This document shows positions 39,284-47,435 of a stretch of DNA of 58,576 bases, piece after piece. The notes beneath the pieces are model-generated. The model did no database searches and was not told the origin of the DNA. It saw only the letters and a list, made by a program, of their open reading frames with translations. Location of the stretch: contig CAMJUL010000015.1 in assembly GCA_946408995.1 (NCBI GenBank), positions 1 through 58,576 of the forward strand, read 5' to 3'. The position numbers and the translations under genes were made by a program. The DNA comes from an uncultured Clostridia bacterium. GTDB taxonomy: Bacteria; Bacillota; Clostridia; Christensenellales; Aristaeellaceae. Position 1 is the stretch's first letter. Every line of letters begins with the position of its first letter.

Positions 39284-40719
39284 AAAGGAGATTCATGGCA
39301 GGCTGCATTTGTTTGCTGATACTCCTGTGCCTGGGAATGGGATTGGCCTTTGCGGAGGAAAACGAAAGACCCGTTCCCCGTTTCAAGGAGGTTTCGGTGC
39401 ATGACCCCTCGGTGATCCGGGCGGAAGGGAAGTATTACATTTTCGGCAGCCACATGGCCGCGGCGGAGAGCGCGGACCTGATCGCCTGGAAGATGATTTC
39501 CACGGACGCGGGGCGCGGCTGCACCCTGGTGGAAAACGTCCAGGAGCAGATGAAGGAGGCCCTGACCTACGCCAGGACCGACACCTTCTGGGCCCCGGAC
39601 GTGCAGCAGCTCAAGGACGGACGGTACTACCTGTATTACTGCACTTGCAAGGGGGACAGCCCCCTGAGCATGCTGGGCGTGGCGGTGAGCGACCGCCCGG
39701 AGGGGCCCTACGAAAACCTGGGGGTGTTCCTCAAAAGCGGCTACGCGGGCTATGACGCGACAGTGCTCCCCAATGTGGTGGATCCCTGTGTGTTCTTTGA
39801 CAAGGAAGACCGGCTGTGGATGGTGTACGGCAGCTATTCCGGGGGCATCTTCATCCTGGAGATGGATCCGGAAACGGGCTTTCCCCTGGAGGGACAGACC
39901 GAAAACCGGGGGTACGGCAAAAAGCTGCTGGGCAAAAACCATGCCCGCATCGAGGGCCCGTACATCCTCTACAGTCCCGACACCGATTACTATTACCTGT
40001 TCCTGTCCTTTGGGGGCCTTGCCTCCGGGGACGGCTACAACATCCGGGTGTGCCGCAGCAGGAATCCGGACGGCCCCTACGAGGACGCCCTGGGGCAAAG
40101 CATGCTCGCCTGCGGCGGACGGCCCGGCACGTTCTTCAACGATCCGGACTATGAGGGCTACGGGGTCAAGCTGATGGGCGGGTACTGTTTTGAAAACCTG
40201 GAGAGCGACCAGAATCAGTTCCGCCTGGCCTACCGGTCTCCCGGCCACAACTCGGCGTATTACGATGCGGAGACCGGACGGTATTTCCTCATCTTCCACA
40301 CCCGCTTCGCCGGGAGCGGGGAAAGCTTCAAGGTGCGGGTCCACCAGATGTTCATGAACGATGAGGGCTGGCCGGTGGTGCTGCCCCAGCGCTATGCCGG
40401 GGAGGGGAGAGAGACGCCGCCCGGGGAAAAACAGACGGGACTGTACAAGGTGATCCTGCACGGACGGGACATCAACAAGACGGAGCATGTCAGCCGGACG
40501 GTGACGCTGTCGGAAGACGGCCGGGTGACGGGCGACCTGACGGGGACCTGGCAGTGTGACGAAAACGGGACCTTCCGGTGCGAATTGGACGGCGTCAGCT
40601 ACACCGGCGTTCTGACGGAGGCCCTGGACAGCAAGGAAAACGTGTGGGTCCCCTGCTTTACGGCGCTGGATGCCGAAGGCGCCGCGCTTTGGGGGTCCCA
40701 CGCGGCACATGAGAACTGA
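39280..40719 (+). CDS. Secreted GH43 endo-alpha-1,5-arabinanase (AbnB-like)
   Basis: The 479-aa protein has a signal peptide (ICLLILLCLGMGLAFA) and a GH43 propeller of about 30-370 with D42 (VHDPSVIR), D168 (NVVDPCVF) and E225 (ARIEGPYI). A C-terminal beta domain (about 390-479, VSRTVTLSEDGRVTGDLTG) matches the layout of Bacillus AbnB/Abn2. It should cut arabinan backbones outside the cell to feed the two transporters. It is coupled to the previous gene by an ATGA overlap. Confidence 0.9.
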   Translation: MKRRFMAGCICLLILLCLGMGLAFAEENERPVPRFKEVSVHDPSVIRAEGKYYIFGSHMAAAESADLIAWKMISTDAGRGCTLVENVQEQMKEALTYARTDTFWAPDVQQLKDGRYYLYYCTCKGDSPLSMLGVAVSDRPEGPYENLGVFLKSGYAGYDATVLPNVVDPCVFFDKEDRLWMVYGSYSGGIFILEMDPETGFPLEGQTENRGYGKKLLGKNHARIEGPYILYSPDTDYYYLFLSFGGLASGDGYNIRVCRSRNPDGPYEDALGQSMLACGGRPGTFFNDPDYEGYGVKLMGGYCFENLESDQNQFRLAYRSPGHNSAYYDAETGRYFLIFHTRFAGSGESFKVRVHQMFMNDEGWPVVLPQRYAGEGRETPPGEKQTGLYKVILHGRDINKTEHVSRTVTLSEDGRVTGDLTGTWQCDENGTFRCELDGVSYTGVLTEALDSKENVWVPCFTALDAEGAALWGSHAAHEN

Positions 40720-40737
40720 TGCGGAGGCGATTTGGGC

Positions 40738-43608
40738 ATGAAGAAACACCTGCTTTCCTTATTGGCCGCACTGCTGGCCCTGTGCTGCCTGCCCTCCGCC
40801 TGGGCGGAGGAAGGAAAAACGGCTGACTGGATGATGTTCGCCAGCCGGACGGAAAAGTATTACAGTGAGGCGGTGCGGGGCTATACCCTGCCCCTGTACG
40901 GGGGCGAAAGCCTGGAGACGCCCATTGGAAAGACCCTGAGTACCGGGGAAGAGGCTTCCATCCCTTTTTCCGTCCCCCAGGACGGGCAGTATGAACTTTA
41001 TTTTACCTATTATACGGAGACCCAGAGCGCCCTTCCGGTCGAAATGACGGTGACCCTGGACGGGCAGATCCCCTTTTATGAATTGAGGCGGATCAAGCTC
41101 AAGAGCCTCTGGATGGACGACGGCGTATTCCCCCTGGACCGGTACGGGAACGAGATCGCCACCACCCCCGAGGCGAAAAGGGTGCTTCTTGAGAGCGGCG
41201 TTTCGGACAGCGCGGGCTGGACGGACCATCCCTTCCTGTTTGAGATGAAGGCGGGGGAGCATACCCTGGGCCTGACCCTGCAGGAGGGGACCGTGACGCT
41301 GGAAGGCCTGTCCGTCCGCGCCCCGCTCAAGGACGCGCCCTATGCCGGGCAGCCCGCCGGGGGGGAGGCCATGATCCTCATCGAGGGGGAAAAGATCCAC
41401 TCCCGGAACAAATCAAGCATCCGGGCGGCCGGGGAATTCGACGCGTCCCTGACGCCCTATGAGACGGCGCACCGGAAGATGAATTTCCTGGACGGGACAA
41501 GCTTTGACTCGGCCGGGGACGAGGTGACCTGGCGCTTCACCGCGGAAAAGGAGGGCTGGTACCAGCTGGCCTTCCGCTACCGCCAGAGTGTCAAGGCGGA
41601 TTTCCCTGTGTTCGCGGACGTGCTGCTGGACGGCGCCCTGCCAAGCGCCGAGGCCCGCGCCGTGCCCTTTGACTACGCGGTCTCTTTTAAGCGGGGGCAG
41701 GTGCTTGCCTCCGACGGGACGCCCCAGACCTTTTTTGTGACCCCCGGCGAGCACACCCTGACCCTTCGGCTCAACGGCTCGGCCCTTTTGCCGGTGTACG
41801 AGGTCATCAACCGGGTCATGGGGGAGATCAACGGCCTGAGCCTGGAGGTGGTGCGCCTGACGGGCGGCGTGACCACGGACCGGTATCGGGATTATGAGCT
41901 TCTGACCTATATCCCGGACCTGGTGGAGATCCTCAACGGCTGGGCGGCGGACCTGGATGCCGCCGTGGAGCAGATGAAAGGCTATTCCGCCACGGGCTCC
42001 GGCAGCGCCTTCAGCAACCTGACCCTGGCGGCGGACCAGCTTCGGCGCCTGGCGCTCAAGCCCGAGGACCTGCCGAGGCGGCTGAGCGAATTGTCCACCG
42101 GCAGCAACAGCGCGGCCAGGATGCTGGCCCAGCAATTGCAGGACATCGCCCAGAACGACCTGAGCGTCGATCAGATCTATCTGTATCAGCAAGGCGCAGC
42201 CCTGCCGGAGGGGATCTCCCTTCTCGGCGGCGCAGCCAAAGGGGCGGAGCGCTTCTTTACCTCCTTCGGCAGCCAGGATTACGCGGTGGGCACCGGGAAG
42301 GAAGGCCATCTGCAGGTGTGGATGGGGCGCAGCCGGCAGTACCTGGAGATCGTGCAGAACATGGTGGATTCCATGTTCACCCCGGAGTCGGGCATTGAGG
42401 TGGACCTGTCCATCATGCCGGACGCCAACAAGCTGGTGCTGGCCAACGCGGCGGGAACCGCGCCGGACGTAGTGCTGAGTTTGCAGTACGTGGTGCCCAG
42501 CTACCTGGACATCCGCGGCGCGCTCTATGACCTGACCCGCTTTGAGGATTTTCCCCTGATCGCCCAGCGTTTCTCCTCCGGTCTGTTTATCCCCTATACC
42601 CTGGAGAACGGCATTTACGCCATGCCAGAGACGGTCAATTTCTGGGTGCAGTTCTACCGCAAGGACATCCTGGGCGCGCTGCACATCGACGTGCCAGATT
42701 CCCTGGAACAGGTCAAAATGATCCTTCCGGAACTGCAGCGGCGCAATATGAACTATTACTTCCCCACCGCGGGCATGGCCGGCATGAAGGTGTTTCCCGG
42801 CACCCTGCCGCTGATCCTTCAGAGCGGCGGCAGCATCTACGGCTCAACCATCGGCGACACCACCCTGGACAGCGAGGAGAGCCTGAGGGGCTTTAGGGAG
42901 ATGACGGAGCTGTTCACCGTCTACAACATGCCCACCGACGTTCCCTCCCCGGGCTTCTACCAGCAGTTCCGGGACGGCACGCTGCCCATCGGCATCGCGG
43001 ACCTGGCCACCTACAACCTGCTGCTCAACGCCGCGCCGGAATTGGACGGCATGTGGGACATCTCCCTCTTCCCGGGGCTGACGGACGAAAATGGGGACGT
43101 GCAGCGCTGGACCACCGGCGGCGCCGAGACCATGGCCATCCTTTCCCAGACGGAAATGCCAAACGAGGCGTGGACCTTCCTCAAGTGGTGGTCCAGCGCG
43201 GAGGTCCAGTCCGAGTTCGGGAACCTTCTGCAGTCCACCTACGGCAGTGAGTACATCTGGCCCACCGCCAACAAGGAGGCCTTCGAGTCGCTGCCCCTCA
43301 AATCCGCCCACAAAAAGGTGATCCTGGAACAGATGACCTGGATGACCGAGGCGCCCTGGGTGCTGGGCACCTACATGCTGGAAAGGGAACTGAGCAACGC
43401 TTTTATCTCCGTGGCGGTGGACGGCACCGATGCCAGACGGGCATTGGATACGGCGGTCAAGCGCATCAACCGGGAAACCTACCGGAAGCTGGAGGAATTC
43501 GGCTACTGGAAGGACGGGGCGATGGTAAAGGAATTCCCGACGCCGGACGTGACCGTGGTGCAGAAGCTGATCGATGAATACAACCAGAGGAAGGAGGCGG
43601 AAAAATGA
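40738..43608 (+). CDS. Very large ABC solute-binding protein with two N-terminal carbohydrate-binding-like domains
   Basis: The 956-aa secreted protein starts at an ATG 10 bases after GGAGG, with a signal peptide ending AWA. Two similar beta-rich domains follow (about 55-200 and 240-380), sharing a pattern of DGQYELYFTY... / EGWYQLAFRY..., LDG and AGEHTLGL / PGEHTLTL, so they arose by duplication. A helical linker (about 390-500) leads to a family-1 sugar-binding fold (about 510-880: LQVWMGRS, YAMPETVNFWVQFYRKDIL, AWTFLKWWSS). It is more than twice the usual length. The stop overlaps the permease start by 4 bases. The receptor role is well supported; that of the extra domains is inferred. Confidence 0.85.
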   Translation: MKKHLLSLLAALLALCCLPSAWAEEGKTADWMMFASRTEKYYSEAVRGYTLPLYGGESLETPIGKTLSTGEEASIPFSVPQDGQYELYFTYYTETQSALPVEMTVTLDGQIPFYELRRIKLKSLWMDDGVFPLDRYGNEIATTPEAKRVLLESGVSDSAGWTDHPFLFEMKAGEHTLGLTLQEGTVTLEGLSVRAPLKDAPYAGQPAGGEAMILIEGEKIHSRNKSSIRAAGEFDASLTPYETAHRKMNFLDGTSFDSAGDEVTWRFTAEKEGWYQLAFRYRQSVKADFPVFADVLLDGALPSAEARAVPFDYAVSFKRGQVLASDGTPQTFFVTPGEHTLTLRLNGSALLPVYEVINRVMGEINGLSLEVVRLTGGVTTDRYRDYELLTYIPDLVEILNGWAADLDAAVEQMKGYSATGSGSAFSNLTLAADQLRRLALKPEDLPRRLSELSTGSNSAARMLAQQLQDIAQNDLSVDQIYLYQQGAALPEGISLLGGAAKGAERFFTSFGSQDYAVGTGKEGHLQVWMGRSRQYLEIVQNMVDSMFTPESGIEVDLSIMPDANKLVLANAAGTAPDVVLSLQYVVPSYLDIRGALYDLTRFEDFPLIAQRFSSGLFIPYTLENGIYAMPETVNFWVQFYRKDILGALHIDVPDSLEQVKMILPELQRRNMNYYFPTAGMAGMKVFPGTLPLILQSGGSIYGSTIGDTTLDSEESLRGFREMTELFTVYNMPTDVPSPGFYQQFRDGTLPIGIADLATYNLLLNAAPELDGMWDISLFPGLTDENGDVQRWTTGGAETMAILSQTEMPNEAWTFLKWWSSAEVQSEFGNLLQSTYGSEYIWPTANKEAFESLPLKSAHKKVILEQMTWMTEAPWVLGTYMLERELSNAFISVAVDGTDARRALDTAVKRINRETYRKLEEFGYWKDGAMVKEFPTPDVTVVQKLIDEYNQRKEAEK

Positions 43609-44489
43609 TCACCAAGCGCAGAACCCCCTATCTTTTCCTCATGCCCTACCTGATCCTGTTTACGGTGTTCATCATCGTTCCGACGGTCATGGCCATTGGC
43701 CTGAGCTTTACCAACTACAACGCCGTGCAGACTCCCCAGTTCGTGGGGTTGACCAACTACATCAACCTCCTGACCCAGGACACCATTTTCCTGCAGTACG
43801 TCCTGCCAAATACCATCCTGTTCAGCCTGGTGGTGGGGCCGGTGGGCTACATGCTGGCCTTCTTCCTGGCCTGGTCCCTGAGCCAACTGACCAAGCTGCC
43901 CCGGACCGTGCTGGCCCTGATCCTCTACAGCCCCAGCATGACCATGGGCGTGGCTATGACGGTCATGTGGCGGGTGGTGTTCCTTGGGAACCAGAGCGGC
44001 ATCGCCAACTACGCCCTGACCCAGCTGGGGATCATCACCGAGCCCATCGTCTGGATGCTCAATACCAACTACATCATGCCCATCGTGATCATCGTAGCCC
44101 TGTGGGGCAGCATGGGCGTGGGCTTCCTGGCCATGCTGGCGGGCCTGCTGGACGTGAACCCGGAACTGTACGAGGCCGGCGCCATCGACGGGGTGCGCAA
44201 CCGTTTCCAGGAAGTGTTTTACATCACCATCCCCTCCATGAAACCTCAGATGCTCTTTGGCGCGGTGATGAGCATCGTCAACGCCTTTCAGGCGGGCAAC
44301 ATCGGCGTGATGCTCACCGGCTCCAACCCCACGCCCCAGTACGCGGCCCAGCTGATGACCAATCACATCGAGGATTACGGCTTTACCCGGTATGAGATGG
44401 GCTATGCCGCCGCGGTATCCGTTGGATTGCTTGGGCTGATCTACGCCTTCTCCTTCGTGGCGCGGATGCTCTTTGCGGAAAAAGACTGA
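43605..44489 (+). CDS. Sugar ABC permease, MalF/UgpA type (transporter A)
   Basis: The 294-aa membrane protein has six segments (YLFLMPYLILFTVFIIVP at the start) and the EAA loop EAGAIDGVRNRFQEVFYITIPSM. It pairs with the next permease and, by position, with the giant binding protein. It overlaps that gene by ATGA. No ATPase is encoded in the operon, so a shared MsmX-like ATPase is expected. Confidence 0.93.
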   Translation: MITKRRTPYLFLMPYLILFTVFIIVPTVMAIGLSFTNYNAVQTPQFVGLTNYINLLTQDTIFLQYVLPNTILFSLVVGPVGYMLAFFLAWSLSQLTKLPRTVLALILYSPSMTMGVAMTVMWRVVFLGNQSGIANYALTQLGIITEPIVWMLNTNYIMPIVIIVALWGSMGVGFLAMLAGLLDVNPELYEAGAIDGVRNRFQEVFYITIPSMKPQMLFGAVMSIVNAFQAGNIGVMLTGSNPTPQYAAQLMTNHIEDYGFTRYEMGYAAAVSVGLLGLIYAFSFVARMLFAEKD

Positions 44490-44506
44490 GAAAGGGGGGA
44501 AATGAT

Positions 44507-45376
44507 ATGGCAGCCATCGGCGGAACAAGGGTCAACCCGAAAAAGTTCCACAAAAACCAGATCCCGATCTACCTGTACCTGATCCCCATCGCGGTGTTCA
44601 TGGGCCTGCCCATTGTATATATCATCAATCACGCCTTCAAGCCCATGGACGAATTGTTCGCGTTCCCGCCCCGGTTCTTCGTGTCCCACCCCTCGCTGAT
44701 CAACTTCCAGAACCTTTTCCAGGCGGCGGGCACGTCCTCCATCCCCCTGAGCCGGTACATCTTCAACAGCGTCCTGGTGACGGCGGCTGTCGTGTTTTTG
44801 AGCGTGATCATCAGCACCATGGCGGCCTTCGCCCTGAGCAAGATGCATTTCAAGCTGAAAAACACGGTGTTTGAGGTCAACAACCTGGCGCTCATGTTCG
44901 TGGCCACGGCGGTGACCATCCCGAGGTACCTGACCATTTCCAGCATGGGCATCCTGGACACCTACTGGGCCCACATCCTGCCCCAGGTGGCCATGCCGGT
45001 GTGCCTGTTTTTGATCAAGCAGTTTGTGGACGGAGTGCCCAATTCCCTGATCGAGGCGGCCCAATTGGAAGGGGCGGGAAGCTTCACGGTGTACCGGAAG
45101 ATCATCCTGCCTTTGATCAAGCCGGCCATCGCCACCGGAGCCATCCTGGTGTTCCAGAACGTGTGGAACAACATCGAGACCTCCAACCTGTTCACCTCCT
45201 CCGAGGGGGTAAGGACCCTGGCCTTTTACATGAACACCCTGAGCACCGCCGGCACCGTGCAGGGCCAGGGCATGGCGGCGGCCGCGGCGCTGATTATGTT
45301 CATACCCAATCTGCTCCTGTTCGTGGTGATGCAGTCCAGCGTGATGAACACCATGGCGCACAGCGGTCTGAAGTAG
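44507..45376 (+). CDS. Sugar ABC permease, MalG/UgpE type (transporter A)
   Basis: The 289-aa partner permease has six membrane segments and the EAA loop EAAQLEGAGSFTVYRKIILPLIKPA. The N-terminus carries IPIYLYLIPIAVFMGLPIVYIINHAF, typical of MalG-type subunits. It starts after GAAAGGGGG, 17 bases past the MalF-type gene, and is followed by the NHL-Yip1 gene in the same operon. Confidence 0.93.
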   Translation: MAAIGGTRVNPKKFHKNQIPIYLYLIPIAVFMGLPIVYIINHAFKPMDELFAFPPRFFVSHPSLINFQNLFQAAGTSSIPLSRYIFNSVLVTAAVVFLSVIISTMAAFALSKMHFKLKNTVFEVNNLALMFVATAVTIPRYLTISSMGILDTYWAHILPQVAMPVCLFLIKQFVDGVPNSLIEAAQLEGAGSFTVYRKIILPLIKPAIATGAILVFQNVWNNIETSNLFTSSEGVRTLAFYMNTLSTAGTVQGQGMAAAAALIMFIPNLLLFVVMQSSVMNTMAHSGLK

Positions 45377-45389
45377 GGGGAGGATGAAG

Positions 45390-47435
45390 ATGAGAAAGAA
45401 AATCGCGCTTCTTCTGATCCTGACGATCCTCCAGGGCGCGGGGCTTTTCCCCACCGCCCAGGCCCGGATGCCCTACAAGACCTTTACCCTGGGGGTCAAC
45501 AAGGAACTGGTGGAGACCCAGGCGGCCTATGAGCCGGTCCGCACCATGATCCGCTTTGGCGAGGAGACCCTGAAGAACCCCCAGGACCTGCGCATGGGCC
45601 CGGACGGGAACCTGTACATCGCCGATACCGGCAACAAACGGATCCTGGTGGTTTCCCGGGAGGGCGAACTGATCCGGGAGATCAAGGACAAAAAGAATTT
45701 CAAAACGCCCAGCGGCGTCAACGTGGACGCCGAAGGCAACATCTACGTGGCGGACGAGAGCGCCCGGGCGGTGCTGGTCTACAGCCCGGAGGGAGAGCTG
45801 ATCCGCTCCTGGGAAAAGCCCACCCATCCGCTCTTTGGGGATACCGCCCCCTACAAGCCGAGGAAGGTGGTCCTTGACAAGCGGGGCAACCTGTACATCT
45901 GCTCCAAGGGCAACACCAACGGCATCGTGCAGATCTCCCCGGCCGGCGAGGGCGAATTCCTGGGCTATTACGGCGCCAACCAGTCCAGCGTGTCCGTGCT
46001 GACCGCCATCCGCAAGGCGGTGTTCACCGACGAGCAGCTCTCCTCCATGGCGGGCATCGTGCCCATCAGCGTGGAGAACCTGTGCATCGACGAAAAGGGC
46101 ATGGTGTTCGCCGTCTCCCAGACCAACGACGAGCGCAGCCTGAGAAGGCTGAACGTGGCGGGCCGAAATACCATGACGCCGGATTACTGGACCGAGCTGA
46201 CCTGCGCGGTGGCGGTGACCGGCCAGGGGTCCGTGTTCACGGCCAACGCCAACGGGCGCATCGTGGAATACACCTCCGAGGGAGACATGCTGTTTGTGTT
46301 CGGCGCCTTTGACAGCGGCGACCAGCGCATCGGCACCTTCAAGAGCGTGACCGGCCTGGTGGCGGACGAGGATTACCGGCTGTACGTGCTGGACGCGGTG
46401 CTTTGCAGCGTGCAGGTATTGGAGCCCACGGAGTTCACCAGCCTCGTGCACGAAGCCTTCACCCTTTTCCAGGACGGCAAATACGCCCAGAGCAAGGGCC
46501 CCTGGACGCAGGTGCAGCGCATGAACAGCCTGTTTACCTACGCCAACACCGGCATGGGCGAGGCGCTGTACCGGGAGGGGGACTTCGAAGAGGCGCTGAA
46601 AAACTTCCGCAACAGCGGCAACCGGCAGGGGTATTCCGACGCCTACTGGGAACTGCGCTCCGACTGGCTCCACAGCAACGTAGGCACGATCCTGATCGTG
46701 CTTGTGGCGGTGGTGGTGCTCTGGCAGGTCCTCAGGGCGGTGGACCGGAAGACCGGCTTCCTGAAGCCCGTGAAGGCCTTCCTGGCCCGGGTGAAGAACC
46801 TTAAGTTCTTCAGCCAGACGGGCTGGGCCTTCAGGATGCTGAACAATCCCTACGACTGCTGCTACGGCATCAAGCATGAGAAGCGCGCCTCCTATTGGAG
46901 CGCGGTCGTCATCCTGGTGTGCTATTTCGTGCTCAGCGTGATCAGCAAGTATTACAGCGGCTTCCTGTTCAAGCAGGTGCTGGAGGGGCAGTTTGAGCTG
47001 CTGAGCGACTTCATCACCTTCTTCGGGGTCTGGCTGCTGCTGGTCATCTGCTGCTACCTGGTTTGCACCATCAAGGACGGCGAGGCCCGGTTCAAGGACC
47101 TTTTCATCGGCAGCGCCTACGTGCTGGCCCCGATGATCGTGTTCCTGCCCATCCGCATCCTTCTGACCAACGTGCTGACCTACAACGAGGCCTTCTTCAT
47201 CACCCTGATCGACGTGGTCAGCTATGGCTGGACGGGGCTCCTGATCCTGCTGATGCTCATGTACCTGAACGATTATTCCTTCAAGCGGACGCTGGCCATT
47301 GTGATCCTGACCCTGTTCACGGTGCTGATCACGGCGGCCCTGCTGTTTGTGATCTATGTGCTGATTACCCAATTGATCAGCTTCGTTTCGGGAATTTACG
47401 GAGAGGTGGTGTATCGCTTTGTCAGGCGGACGTAA
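45390..47435 (+). CDS. Secreted NHL-propeller protein fused to a Yip1-like membrane domain
   Basis: The 681-aa protein has a signal peptide (KIALLLILTILQGAGLFPTAQA), then NHL repeats (about 55-350; NPQDLRMGPDGNLYIADTGNKRILV, TPSGVNVDAEGNIYVADE, KPRKVVLDKRGNLYIC) that form an outside beta-propeller. A TPR-like helical piece follows (about 385-425, GDFEEALKNFRNS), then a membrane helix near 430-450, a cytoplasmic link with FRMLNNPYDCCYGIKHEKRAS, and a Yip1-type five-helix membrane domain to the end. The second ATG (45390) is chosen because GGAGG is 6 bases from it and touches the first. Function unknown; its place between transporter A and the DUF5696-like gene suggests a surface part of the uptake system. 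Confidence 0.85.
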   Translation: MRKKIALLLILTILQGAGLFPTAQARMPYKTFTLGVNKELVETQAAYEPVRTMIRFGEETLKNPQDLRMGPDGNLYIADTGNKRILVVSREGELIREIKDKKNFKTPSGVNVDAEGNIYVADESARAVLVYSPEGELIRSWEKPTHPLFGDTAPYKPRKVVLDKRGNLYICSKGNTNGIVQISPAGEGEFLGYYGANQSSVSVLTAIRKAVFTDEQLSSMAGIVPISVENLCIDEKGMVFAVSQTNDERSLRRLNVAGRNTMTPDYWTELTCAVAVTGQGSVFTANANGRIVEYTSEGDMLFVFGAFDSGDQRIGTFKSVTGLVADEDYRLYVLDAVLCSVQVLEPTEFTSLVHEAFTLFQDGKYAQSKGPWTQVQRMNSLFTYANTGMGEALYREGDFEEALKNFRNSGNRQGYSDAYWELRSDWLHSNVGTILIVLVAVVVLWQVLRAVDRKTGFLKPVKAFLARVKNLKFFSQTGWAFRMLNNPYDCCYGIKHEKRASYWSAVVILVCYFVLSVISKYYSGFLFKQVLEGQFELLSDFITFFGVWLLLVICCYLVCTIKDGEARFKDLFIGSAYVLAPMIVFLPIRILLTNVLTYNEAFFITLIDVVSYGWTGLLILLMLMYLNDYSFKRTLAIVILTLFTVLITAALLFVIYVLITQLISFVSGIYGEVVYRFVRRT

